DNA of 10,966 nt. Source: JBBQZL01 sp038207745 (GTDB lineage Bacteria; Actinomycetota; Thermoleophilia; Solirubrobacterales; 70-9). Position numbers and translations under genes: made by a program. The notes below the pieces were generated by a model. That model ran no database searches. It worked only from the letters and a program-made list of their open reading frames with translations, and had not been told where the DNA came from. The DNA is taken from positions 1 through 10,966 of the forward strand of contig JBBQZL010000084.1 in the NCBI GenBank assembly GCA_038207745.1, read 5' to 3'. This document shows positions 1-6,937 of the stretch, in pieces; within the stretch, counting starts at the first letter, position 1; every line of letters begins with the position of its first letter.

Positions 1-13
1 GATCCCAACTTCG

Positions 14-1243
14 GTGCAAGACCATGGCTGCATGATCAACCGGGACGCCCCCATCGATGTCGAGATCGTGATTCCGGTCTTCAATGAGGAACGTATCCTC
101 GCCGACTCGGTTCACCGGGTACATCGATTTCTCACCGCCGAGTTCCCGTTCTCCTGGCGGATTCTGATCGCCGACAATGCCAGCACAGACCTGACTCCCG
201 AAATCGCTGAGCGACTCGCATCCACCCTCCCCGGTGTCGCGGTGATGCGACTGCGTCAGAAGGGTCGCGGCCGGGCCCTTCGCGCCGCCTGGTCCGCAAG
301 CGATGCCCGCGTCGTGACCTACATGGACGTCGATCTCTCGACCGACCTTCGAGGTCTTCTCCCCCTGGTGGCCTCGCTGCTGTCGGGCCACAGTGACCTC
401 GCAATCGGCACCCGCCTTGCCGGTGGCTCCAGGGTCGTTCGCGGTGTCAAGCGCGAGATGATCTCCCGCAGCTACAACCGGATCCTTCGCACCTTCCTCC
501 GAGTCGGGTTCAGTGATGCACAGTGTGGATTCAAGGCGGCCCGCACGGATGTCCTTGCCGGCCTCCTGGCGTCCGTTCAGGATGAAGGATGGTTCTTTGA
601 CACCGAATTGCTCGTGGTCGCACAGCGACGTGGGTTGCGGATCCACGAGGTTCCCGTCGATTGGGTCGACGACCCGGACTCGCGGGTGGACATCGTCTCC
701 ACCGCCGTCGCCGACCTCAAGGGTGTCGCCCGCCTCGTCGCTGACAGCCACTTCATGCGCTTCATCGCCGTGGGCGTCCTCTCAACGATTGCCTATGCGC
801 TGATCTTCCTCAGCCTCCGTAACCCGCTGGGCGCAGGCGGCGCGAACGTGGTCGCCCTGGCTCTCACCGCCATCGGCAACACACTTGCGAATCGCAGGCT
901 GACCTTTCAGATCCGCGGACGCGAGCGCCTCTTCCGGCAGTCCACGATGGGTATGGCTGTTTTCTTTGCGACCCTGATCCTCACCAGCGGCGCTCTTGTG
1001 GTCCTTCGAAAGATCGACCCCGATCCTTCTCGCGCAATCGAACTCATTGTTCTGATCGCAGCGAGTGTCGCGGCAACAATCAGCCGCTACGTCGCGCTCC
1101 GAAGCTGGGTCTTCGCGCAAAGAGCGCGCAAGCCCGGCAACGGCCCGACCCGACCCGGACCGGAGCAACTCGCTCTGCCGTCTGCTCACGGCGCCGCCAA
1201 AGCGGTCCGGGTCCACGTTCCGAGCGCCGAGCACTCCAGGTAG
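14..1243 (+). CDS. Family 2 glycosyltransferase with C-terminal GtrA-like membrane domain
   Basis: Predicted to transfer a sugar from a nucleotide sugar to a membrane polyprenyl-phosphate carrier (dolichol-phosphate mannose synthase type), at the inner face of the cytoplasmic membrane. Residues 19-240 are a GT-A domain: VIPVFNEE at 19-26, DNASTD at 54-59, the DxD-like MDVDLSTD at 104-111, and the acceptor-side segments CGFKAARTDV (171-180) and FFDTELL (194-200). Residues 247-370 look like a GtrA domain with about four membrane helices and its typical NTLANRRLTF (289-298) and SRYVALRSWVF (357-367) patches. The 40-residue tail is basic and low in complexity. The start is uncertain: GTG at 14 is used here, ATG at 32 also keeps the whole domain, and the frame stays open to the left edge. 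Neither start has a clear Shine-Dalgarno. The 3' end overlaps dprA on the other strand by 58 bases. The family call is firm; the sugar and carrier are unknown. Confidence 0.88.
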   Translation: MQDHGCMINRDAPIDVEIVIPVFNEERILADSVHRVHRFLTAEFPFSWRILIADNASTDLTPEIAERLASTLPGVAVMRLRQKGRGRALRAAWSASDARVVTYMDVDLSTDLRGLLPLVASLLSGHSDLAIGTRLAGGSRVVRGVKREMISRSYNRILRTFLRVGFSDAQCGFKAARTDVLAGLLASVQDEGWFFDTELLVVAQRRGLRIHEVPVDWVDDPDSRVDIVSTAVADLKGVARLVADSHFMRFIAVGVLSTIAYALIFLSLRNPLGAGGANVVALALTAIGNTLANRRLTFQIRGRERLFRQSTMGMAVFFATLILTSGALVVLRKIDPDPSRAIELIVLIAASVAATISRYVALRSWVFAQRARKPGNGPTRPGPEQLALPSAHGAAKAVRVHVPSAEHSR

Positions 1244-2346
1244 CCGAGAAGCTCCAGGCGGGTCATCGCGATCGTTGCCCGCGACGCCGACAGTCCGCCG
1301 TCAATTGCGAAGCTGTCAAAGGTGCCGTCGCTTCGCTCGAACGCACCAAGCGCTTCTCTCAGGTCTGGGTCGAGTGGTGGTCCGCAAACTCGCACCGCCC
1401 CTTCTCCCACGCCGACCATGGCATCGAGAACGTCCTGCGCGCATGTGATGAGGCAGGCGCCCGATGCAATCAATGCGTTTGATCCGCCGGAGGTCTCTGA
1501 GTTAACCGGACCGGGAACCGCGCCGACGTCCCGTCCGCAGTCGGCCGCCATTGTGGTTGTGATGAGCGAGCCGGATCGGATTGCAGCTTCAACCACGATG
1601 GTCATCGAAGCCATCCCGGCCATGATCCGGTTGCGCGCCGGGAATGTCCACTTCCACGGGGTTGATCCGGGCGGAAGCTCCGACATCACCAGGCCGTCCT
1701 CCTTGATCCGTCGATGCAGACCGCGATTGGTCGCCGGGTAGGCGACATCGGGTCCGCAGCCGAGGACCGCACAGGTAAAACCCGACTCGACCGCGCCGCG
1801 GTGAACCGACGCATCAATGCCATGGGCCATCCCGCTCACGACAGATATGCCAACTCTTGCCAGCTCACGCCCGAGCTCAGTCGCGACTCCTCGCCCGTAT
1901 GAGGTCGCCCGCCTGGCACCAACGATCGCGACCGTCCGTTCGGGCTGCAGGAGTTCGAGCCTTCCGGACTCCCCGATACAAAAGAGTGCGCTCGGAGCAT
2001 CTCCTAGGTCCCTCAAGCCGACGGGATACGCGGGGTGATGCCGACAAACCACCCATGAGTCGACCTCGGCCATCGCATCTTCAAATGAGGACGCCGGAAT
2101 CAGTGCAGCAGTCTCGAGAAGCTCGGACGCGCGCTTCGGCGCCGCACACAAACACAGATCCGCATCACTGAGTCGCATCAGCTCCTGGACCCGGGAACCG
2201 ATCTCCCGCGTGGTGATCTTCTCGATGTACGGCGCGAGCTCGCTGATCATCCACGCTCGCCGCAGACACTCCAAGCAGGCAGCAGGATCAAACCCCGTAC
2301 CTTCCGGGTCGCTCCGCCGACCGTTGACCCACTCCCTCGGGATCAA
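1186..2346 (-). CDS. dprA: DNA-processing protein DprA (Smf)
   Basis: DprA binds single-stranded DNA and loads RecA during natural transformation; it is also conserved in bacteria not known to be competent. The 386-residue product has the Rossmann-like core: VAIVGARRATSYGR at 139-152, SGMAHGID at 171-178, GCGPDVAYPATNR at 196-208, SELPPG at 222-227, FPARNR at 235-240 and SGSLIT at 258-263. Residues about 20-100 form the helical N-terminal part. Residues about 325-380 look like the DprA winged-helix domain (SRATIAMTRLELLGYL). The start is TTG, and its TTGA overlaps the comM stop by four bases. A GAGG lies six bases upstream, so translational coupling to comM is likely. The end overlaps the glycosyltransferase tail-to-tail. 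Length and motifs are normal for the family. Confidence 0.95.
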   Translation of the reverse strand: MIPREWVNGRRSDPEGTGFDPAACLECLRRAWMISELAPYIEKITTREIGSRVQELMRLSDADLCLCAAPKRASELLETAALIPASSFEDAMAEVDSWVVCRHHPAYPVGLRDLGDAPSALFCIGESGRLELLQPERTVAIVGARRATSYGRGVATELGRELARVGISVVSGMAHGIDASVHRGAVESGFTCAVLGCGPDVAYPATNRGLHRRIKEDGLVMSELPPGSTPWKWTFPARNRIMAGMASMTIVVEAAIRSGSLITTTMAADCGRDVGAVPGPVNSETSGGSNALIASGACLITCAQDVLDAMVGVGEGAVRVCGPPLDPDLREALGAFERSDGTFDSFAIDGGLSASRATIAMTRLELLGYLECSALGTWTRTALAAP

Positions 2347-3839
2347 CTGGAGCCTCGCCTTCGGAGTCCCAGCGCCTGCGCCATGTCACCGGCGTCGGCT
2401 TCTTCATGCCCTGCAAGGTCAGCGATTGTTCGGACCAGCCGAAGCACCCGGTCATGCGCCCTCCCACTCAGCCGGTCCCTGGCATATGCCTCGGTGAGCA
2501 TCTGGCGGGCTTCAGGCTTCAGTGGTTGGATGCGGGCAGTTTCTGGATCCATATCCGCATTGGACCCACCGCCCTCCAATCGAAACAGCTGCCGTTCGTT
2601 CGCGGTCTCGACGCGATCTCGCACTTCCGCTGATGACTCGCCAGGGCTTCCCGATATCTCAATGGCATTGGGGGTGCTGAGTTCGACAACCATGTCGATG
2701 CGGTCAGCGAGCGCACCGGAGAGCTTGCTCTCGTAACGACGCACACTCTCTGGCGGGCAGTTGCAGTCGGAATCGTGAACTCCCCTGCCGCAGGGACATG
2801 GGTTGGAAGCAGCAAGCAACATGAATCGGGATGGAAGGTCAGTCCGGGTCCCTGCTCTGACGATCGAGACTCGCCCAGCCTCGAGCGGCTCACGGAGCGC
2901 CTCGAGGGAATCCCGGGAAAACTCGCAGATCTCGTCCAGAAAGAGAACCCCCCGGTGCGCAAGCGTCACCTCTCCGGGCCGCGGTGGGTTTCCGCCGCCG
3001 ACCAACCCGGCAGCCGAGATCGTGTGGTGCGGAGCCCGGAAGGGCCGCTGGTCGAGCCGGCGCTCGTCCAGCAACCCACAGGCACTGGCGACCCTCGCCA
3101 CATCGAGGGTCTCCTCCTCCGACATCGCCGGCAGGATCGAGGGCAGCCGGCGCGCCGCAAGCGACTTGCCGACACCGGGCGACCCGATCATCAGGAGGTT
3201 GTGGCGGCCGGCGGCCGCTATCTCGAGCGCGAGACGAAGCCGGGACTGGCCACGAAGATCGGCGAGATCAGGCCCAGGGCCGTTTCGCCCACTCAGGTGA
3301 CGGAATGGCTCGGGATCGGCACCCTGCCATCGTCCCGAGGCCACCTCGGTGACCTGGGAGAGCGAATCGATCGCGATCACCCGGATTCCGTCAACCAGCG
3401 CCGCCTCCGAGCCATTGGCGACAGGCACGACGATCGAATCCGCTCCATCCCGCCTCGCCGCTTCGGCCATTGCAAGCACCCCCGGAACCGCACGCGTGCT
3501 TCCGTCGAGCGCAAGCTCCCCGACCCAGCAGGTCGAAGAGATATCGGCGCCCTCGAGCTGCCCCGATGCGGCAAGCACCGCGACTGCAATCGACAGATCA
3601 AGACCCGGCCCTGCCTTTCGCACATTTGCGGGCGCCAGATTCACCGTGATCCGCCGCAGCGGAAACTCAAATCCACAGTTGCTGATCGCCGCCCGGACCC
3701 GCTCCCTGGCCTCTCTTACTGCGGCGTCCGGCAGCCCTACGATCGAGAAGCTCGGCAGCCCGCGATGCACATCAACTTCCGCCCTGACCGGGCCTGACGC
3801 GATCCCATCGAGTGTGAAAGTCCGAGCGGTTGCAAGCAC
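2343..3839 (-). CDS. comM: YifB/ComM family AAA+ ATPase (Mg-chelatase-like)
   Basis: ComM in Vibrio is a hexameric helicase that promotes branch migration during integration of transforming DNA; YifB-family members elsewhere are less studied. The 498-residue product is full length. Residues about 20-145 are the N-terminal Lon-S5-like ChlI domain (GLPSFSIVGLPD, 27-38). The AAA+ core has Walker A GSPGVGKS (219-226), RPFRAPHHT (265-273), Walker B GVLFLDE (297-303) and NPCPCG (346-351). Cysteines at 348, 350, 359 and 361 form the family's probable metal-binding cluster. The C-terminal Mg-chelatase helical domain (about 400-490) contains SGRAHDRVLRLVRTIADL. The start is GTG, chosen because MLATARTFTLDGI matches the usual N terminus; its Shine-Dalgarno is weak. 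It is first in a unit with dprA and probably transcribed from the promoter in the divergent gap to the VOC gene. Confidence 0.95.
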   Translation of the reverse strand: MLATARTFTLDGIASGPVRAEVDVHRGLPSFSIVGLPDAAVREARERVRAAISNCGFEFPLRRITVNLAPANVRKAGPGLDLSIAVAVLAASGQLEGADISSTCWVGELALDGSTRAVPGVLAMAEAARRDGADSIVVPVANGSEAALVDGIRVIAIDSLSQVTEVASGRWQGADPEPFRHLSGRNGPGPDLADLRGQSRLRLALEIAAAGRHNLLMIGSPGVGKSLAARRLPSILPAMSEEETLDVARVASACGLLDERRLDQRPFRAPHHTISAAGLVGGGNPPRPGEVTLAHRGVLFLDEICEFSRDSLEALREPLEAGRVSIVRAGTRTDLPSRFMLLAASNPCPCGRGVHDSDCNCPPESVRRYESKLSGALADRIDMVVELSTPNAIEISGSPGESSAEVRDRVETANERQLFRLEGGGSNADMDPETARIQPLKPEARQMLTEAYARDRLSGRAHDRVLRLVRTIADLAGHEEADAGDMAQALGLRRRGSS

Positions 3840-3860
3840 GCCGACAACGCTAGGACTCCG

Positions 3861-3889
3861 AATCCGACCTGGGGCGCGCGGATTGTCAA
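3861..3889 (-). promoter_or_regulatory. Candidate comM-dprA promoter
   Basis: Reading the minus strand, a perfect TTGACA lies at 3889-3884. After 17 bases comes CGGATT at 3866-3861 as the best -10, which is weak (only the A and final T fit well). Initiation near 3853 would give a leader of about 14 bases before the comM GTG. The -35 is clear; the -10 is not. Confidence 0.4.
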
Positions 3890-3914
3890 CAGTCGGAAAC
3901 GTGCCGTCGGCGAT

Positions 3915-3943
3915 TTGCCCTCCGACAATCGAGCGATTAGTTT
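3915..3943 (+). promoter_or_regulatory. Candidate promoter of the VOC gene
   Basis: TTGCCC (3915-3920) and TAGTTT (3938-3943) are separated by exactly 17 bases and fit the actinobacterial housekeeping pattern TTGnnn-N17-TAnnnT. Initiation near 3950 would leave a leader of about 75 bases. This element and the comM candidate do not overlap, so the gap can serve both divergent genes. Confidence 0.4.
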
Positions 3944-4024
3944 CGTACGAATCTGCGGTCCAGGAGGTAGTGAGTTTCAGGTCACAACGCGTCCGCTCAC
4001 ACAGGGCGCAGAAACGGAGAGAAC

Positions 4025-4396
4025 ATGGGACAACCAGTGGTCCACTTCGAAATCATCGGCTCGGATGACGAAGAGCTGCAGAGCTTCTTCTCCGAGATGT
4101 TTGACTGGGAGATCGACGCCAACAATCCGATGAAGTACGGGATGGTGCCGAGAGAAGGAAACGTCTCCGTCGAAGGAGTCGGAATCGCCGGCGGGATCGG
4201 CAGCGGCCCGGAAGGCTACGAGGGCCACGTCACCGTCTACATCGAGGTGCCCGATGTGGAGGCCGCGCTCGTCAAGGCCGAGAGCCTCGGCGGTACGCGG
4301 GTCATGGGCCCGGAGAAGATCATGGATCAGGTGGAGCTTGGCCAGTTCACAGACCCCGAAGGCCACATGATCGGCGTCGTCAAGTCAGCTTCATAG
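4025..4396 (+). CDS. VOC (glyoxalase/bleomycin-resistance fold) family protein
   Basis: A small cytosolic protein of 123 residues with two beta-alpha-beta-beta-beta repeats of the vicinal oxygen chelate fold. The first repeat starts PVVHFEIIGSDDEELQSFFSEMFDW (no break) at about 4-28 and the second GHVTVYIEVPDVEAAL at 67-82. It closes with the typical FTDPEGHMIGVV at 108-119. H7 and H68 sit where the family places metal ligands, but the substrate cannot be read from the sequence. Relatives range from glyoxalases to binding proteins and uncharacterised stress proteins. ATG start with GGAGA four bases upstream, a good Shine-Dalgarno. It is divergent from comM, followed by an apparent terminator, and not a usual member of this cluster, so it is probably an insertion. 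Confidence 0.85.
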   Translation: MGQPVVHFEIIGSDDEELQSFFSEMFDWEIDANNPMKYGMVPREGNVSVEGVGIAGGIGSGPEGYEGHVTVYIEVPDVEAALVKAESLGGTRVMGPEKIMDQVELGQFTDPEGHMIGVVKSAS

Positions 4397-4419
4397 TCAT
4401 TCGCGCCGCTTGAAGCGCT

Positions 4420-4444
4420 CCCGCTTCCGGCGGGGCCCTTTTCG
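4420..4444 (+). terminator. Probable rho-independent terminator after the VOC gene
   Basis: The stem CCCGC (4420-4424) pairs with GCGGG (4430-4434) around the loop TTCCG. It is followed by GCCC and a short run of four T at 4439-4442. It lies 24 bases after the VOC stop codon. The stem is short and the T run modest. The spacer beyond it to yraN (to 4568) shows no clear promoter or other element that I can support. Confidence 0.5.
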
Positions 4445-4568
4445 TCGGCATCACGAACCAATTGCGGCCGTCGCGACTTCGGTCTCCCAGATGTCACATT
4501 CGGCGCGTTACGGTTGTGGATCGGGCCGTCAGGATCCGGGGCATGCAATCGCTCTCGAGATCTTGCCG

Positions 4569-4943
4569 TTGACGGATGTTCGGCAACAGACGGGGAAGGC
4601 CGCCGAGGACCTTGCTGCGGCGCGGCTCGTCGCCGACGGGTGGCGGATCATCGAGCGGAACGCGCGCACGCGTCACGGTGAGATCGACATCGTTGCAATG
4701 GATCGAACCTGCCTTGTCTTTGTGGAAGTCAAGGCCGGTCGCGACAGCTCGACCTTCGGTCCCGAGCGGCCGGCGTTGGCGGTGGTCGCGAGGAAGCAAC
4801 GGCGGATCAGACGTCTCGCGACTGCGTGGATCAGCTCAAACACCGTCCCCTATTTCACCGAGATCAGGTTCGACGTGATCGGAGTCCTCTTCTCGAGAGA
4901 CGGAGAGATCCTCGAGATCGACCACATTCAGGACGCGTTCTGA
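4569..4943 (+). CDS. yraN: YraN/UPF0102 family putative nuclease
   Basis: Member of the UPF0102 family, predicted PD-(D/E)xK-fold nuclease-like proteins that recur beside rnhB, comM and dprA; the biochemical role is not settled. From the TTG at 4569 the product has 124 residues, the usual family length, opening LTDVRQQTGKAAEDLAA. The fold's signature is GEIDIVAMD (37-45) followed by FVEVKAGRD (51-59), giving D40, E53 and K55 as likely active-site residues. The frame is open back to a TTG at 4410, but that extension has no family similarity and runs through the terminator. TTG at 4563 is an equally possible start; both lack a strong Shine-Dalgarno. The gene is on the + strand, opposite to rnhB, comM and dprA, with which it is normally collinear. 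It ends 38 bases from the rnhB end. Confidence 0.85.
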   Translation: MTDVRQQTGKAAEDLAAARLVADGWRIIERNARTRHGEIDIVAMDRTCLVFVEVKAGRDSSTFGPERPALAVVARKQRRIRRLATAWISSNTVPYFTEIRFDVIGVLFSRDGEILEIDHIQDAF

Positions 4944-4981
4944 TCCTCCTCGCGCGGATCCTGGGACAATGTGGGCCAGAC

Positions 4982-5626
4982 TCAGGCGGTCAACTCGAGC
5001 TGCGCATAGGCAGTCGAGCGAAATGAGCGTCGATGGAGAGGCGTGATCCCGAGCTCCTGGATCGCGAGGCGATGGGTGGCGGTCGCGTAGCCCACGTGGT
5101 CCTCGAAGCCCCAGCCCGGATAGATCTTCGCGGCCCGGCGCATGTATCGGTCCCGGGTCACCTTTGCAATCACCGATGCTGCCGCTATTGCGGCACTTGT
5201 GGCATCACCCTTGACGACGGCGCGGTGCTCGACCGGGCAGCAGGGAAGCGCGAAGCCATCGACCAGACATGTGGCAGGGCCCGGGAAGAGATTGACTAGG
5301 GCATCGGAAAGCGCCTCGAGGTTCGTCACATGCAGGCCGCGCCGGTCAATGCCGGGTGCTCCCCGGATCACGACGCTGACTCGGCTTGCGGCCTCGAGGA
5401 TGCACGGGAAGAGCACCTCCCGATCGATTGGCTTGATCTTCTTGGAGTCATTGAGCAGGGCAAGCACGCCGTCCTCGGCTCCGGAGACCGCTCCGCAGTC
5501 GAAAAGCACGCCTGCCGCAACCAGGGGTCCGGCCAGACAACCCCTGCCGGCCTCATCAGCTCCGGCAACCTGGAGGCTGCCGCACTCGCGGTCGTAGGCA
5601 AATAGCGCCCCCGGATCAGCCTTCAC
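4982..5626 (-). CDS. rnhB: Ribonuclease HII
   Basis: RNase HII cuts the RNA strand of RNA-DNA hybrids and incises at single ribonucleotides left in DNA, starting ribonucleotide excision repair in the cytosol. The 214-residue product is complete. GADEAGRGCLAGP (22-34) supplies D24 and E25, CLVDG (120-124) supplies D123, and KGDATSAAIAAASVIAKVTRDR (no gap) at 139-160 supplies D141. The 18-residue spacing of D123 and D141 matches the third and fourth metal-binding aspartates of known RNase HII. The end HVGYATATHRLAI...HRRSF is also typical. GTG start with GAGG four bases upstream. It is the last gene of the rpsP-to-rnhB block, 26 bases after lepB, and converges on yraN with no strong terminator between them. 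Confidence 0.96.
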   Translation of the reverse strand: MKADPGALFAYDRECGSLQVAGADEAGRGCLAGPLVAAGVLFDCGAVSGAEDGVLALLNDSKKIKPIDREVLFPCILEAASRVSVVIRGAPGIDRRGLHVTNLEALSDALVNLFPGPATCLVDGFALPCCPVEHRAVVKGDATSAAIAAASVIAKVTRDRYMRRAAKIYPGWGFEDHVGYATATHRLAIQELGITPLHRRSFRSTAYAQLELTA

Positions 5627-5652
5627 GCAGCCTCGGGATCCTGCGGCCGCGA

Positions 5653-6273
5653 TTAGAAGATGCCGATGCGATCAGGCGGCCAGTAGGTGGCAAAGGCCTG
5701 GCCGATTATCCATTGCTTCGGGACCGGACCCCAGAAGCGGCTGTCGTCGCTCTCTCCACGATTGTCGCCCATCATGAAGTAGTGATCGGGCGGAATCGTG
5801 ATCTTTTCGGGGAGATTGCATTGCGGCGCGTTGCCACATGGCTCAATGTAGGACTCGTCCGTCTTCTCCACACCGTTCACAACCGGATGGCCGTCCTTGA
5901 TGCTGAGCGTGTCACCCGGTCCGGCGACAATCCGCTTGATGAAGTTCTGGTCCGACTCCTTGTCGGTGGGCGCCGCGCAGGCCTGTCTGTCAGAGTGAGG
6001 CGCGCCGCATTCTGTTGATCGATCCGCACCCGCCGGCGGGTGGAAGACAATGATGTCGCCGATCGAGGGATCGGTGAAGCGATAGAGGAACCGGTTGACC
6101 AGAACGCGCTGGCCGACCTCGAGAGTCGGAACCATCGACTCCGAGGGGATCTGGTAGGGCTTGACCACGAGCGCCTGGATACCCAGGGCGAGCCCGAGGG
6201 CCATAACCACGATGACGACAAGCTCGACGAGTCCGCCAAAGGCGGTCTTCGGCTTGGGAATCCCGGGACTCAG
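5653..6273 (-). CDS. lepB: Signal peptidase I
   Basis: Membrane-anchored serine/lysine protease that removes signal peptides from exported proteins on the outer face of the membrane. Starting at CTG 6273 it has 206 residues: a short basic start (PKPKTAF), one membrane helix at about 15-38 (LVELVVIVVMALGLALGIQA), then IPSESMVPTL with nucleophile S46. NFIKRIVAGPGD follows with general base K113, and then GDNRGESDDSR at about 169-179. I prefer CTG because it overlaps the rplS stop as CTGA, has AGGA six bases upstream, and restores a full helix. No ATG, GTG or TTG occurs in frame between 6210 and 6456. A conventional call would be GTG at 6210 (185 residues), cutting into the helix. Two cysteine pairs (89/99 and 146/152) lie in exported loops. 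Confidence 0.93.
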   Translation of the reverse strand: MSPGIPKPKTAFGGLVELVVIVVMALGLALGIQALVVKPYQIPSESMVPTLEVGQRVLVNRFLYRFTDPSIGDIIVFHPPAGADRSTECGAPHSDRQACAAPTDKESDQNFIKRIVAGPGDTLSIKDGHPVVNGVEKTDESYIEPCGNAPQCNLPEKITIPPDHYFMMGDNRGESDDSRFWGPVPKQWIIGQAFATYWPPDRIGIF

Positions 6274-6866
6274 GTCTCTTCCTTGCCGGAGTCGTCGGAG
6301 TCGTCGGACTCGGACTCCCCAGGCGCATCCTCTACTGCCGTCTCCGCTCCGGCCGAGGCCTGATCGACTTCCGGCTTCTCGCCTGTGGAAGATTCGCCCG
6401 CTGCCGGAACCTCGTCGGTGGCGACAGCTGTCGCTTCCAGATCGTCCTGCGCCTCACCATCAAGGTTGAGCGCGGTGTCGCCGTCAATCTTCGTCGATCC
6501 GAGCAAGTCCTCATCAATGCCCCAGCGTCGCTCGGCGACGCGTGCAGCCTTGCCGATACGACCACGCAGGTAATAGAGCTTCGCACGTCGTACGGCGCCG
6601 CGTGATGCAATTTCAAGCCGCTCGATCTTCGGCGAATGCAGGGGAAAGGTTCTCTCGACGCCCACACCGAAGGACTGCTTGCGCACCGTGAACGTCTCCC
6701 GGGCTCCCGATCCCTGACGGCGGATGACGATTCCCTCGAATACCTGGGTCCGCTTGCGCGTTCCCTCGATCACCTGGAAGTGCACACGCACACGGTCGCC
6801 CGGGTCGAATTTCGGGAGTCCGGTGCGCAGTTGGGCGCGCTCAATGCTTTCAATGACAGTGCTCAT
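6270..6866 (-). CDS. rplS: Ribosomal protein bL19 with acidic C-terminal extension
   Basis: L19 sits at the 30S-50S interface of the ribosome. The 198-residue product starts at ATG 6866; upstream frame extension is not family sequence. The core, residues 1-116, follows the family: PKFDPGDRVRVHFQVIEGTR, QVFEGIVIRRQG, FTVRKQSFGVGVERTFPLHSP, and AVRRAKLYYLRGRIGKAARV. The family is usually 110-120 residues long. Here about 82 more residues follow, with 27 Asp/Glu against 3 Lys and no Arg, ending in an SDDSDDSGKEET tract. The extension is probably disordered; its role is unknown. No Shine-Dalgarno is visible; instead a hairpin with a U-rich tail ends just before the start. The stop overlaps the proposed lepB CTG by three shared bases of the CTGA. 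Confidence 0.95.
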   Translation of the reverse strand: MSTVIESIERAQLRTGLPKFDPGDRVRVHFQVIEGTRKRTQVFEGIVIRRQGSGARETFTVRKQSFGVGVERTFPLHSPKIERLEIASRGAVRRAKLYYLRGRIGKAARVAERRWGIDEDLLGSTKIDGDTALNLDGEAQDDLEATAVATDEVPAAGESSTGEKPEVDQASAGAETAVEDAPGESESDDSDDSGKEET

Positions 6867-6870
6867 AGCG

Positions 6871-6904
6871 AAAAGAAACCGCGGGGCTCTTGGCCGACGC
6901 GGTT
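6871..6904 (-). promoter_or_regulatory. Terminator-like hairpin in the rplS leader
   Basis: On the minus strand AACCGCG (6904-6898) pairs with CGCGGTT (6883-6877). Inside, GCC... reads as an inner GGC/GCC stem (6895-6893 with 6887-6885) around a five-base loop. The stem is followed at once by TCTTTT (6876-6871), then the rplS ATG four bases on. It could be a trmD terminator, an attenuator, or an L19-type autoregulatory leader. The 71-base trmD-rplS gap holds nothing else I can support. Confidence 0.5.
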
Positions 6905-6937
6905 GCGGAATGGTAGCGACTCTGGGTGCACTCTCGC

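Noticed and set aside
2775..3797. 340-residue open frame on the + strand opposite comM
   Set aside because: It lies wholly antisense to a well-supported AAA+ gene, its translation is arginine- and proline-rich without any recognisable domain, and long antisense frames are expected in GC-rich DNA.
3349..4068. 239-residue + strand frame running from comM into the VOC gene
   Set aside because: It overlaps comM and the VOC start in other frames and has a low-complexity Ser/Ala/Arg translation with no family resemblance.
4410..4568. 53-residue N-terminal extension of yraN
   Set aside because: The extension starts inside the probable terminator, has no UPF0102 sequence and would exceed the usual family length.
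4942..4961. Terminator between yraN and rnhB
   Set aside because: GATCC/GGATC can pair at 4942-4946 and 4956-4960, but the stem is five pairs with no T run on either strand.
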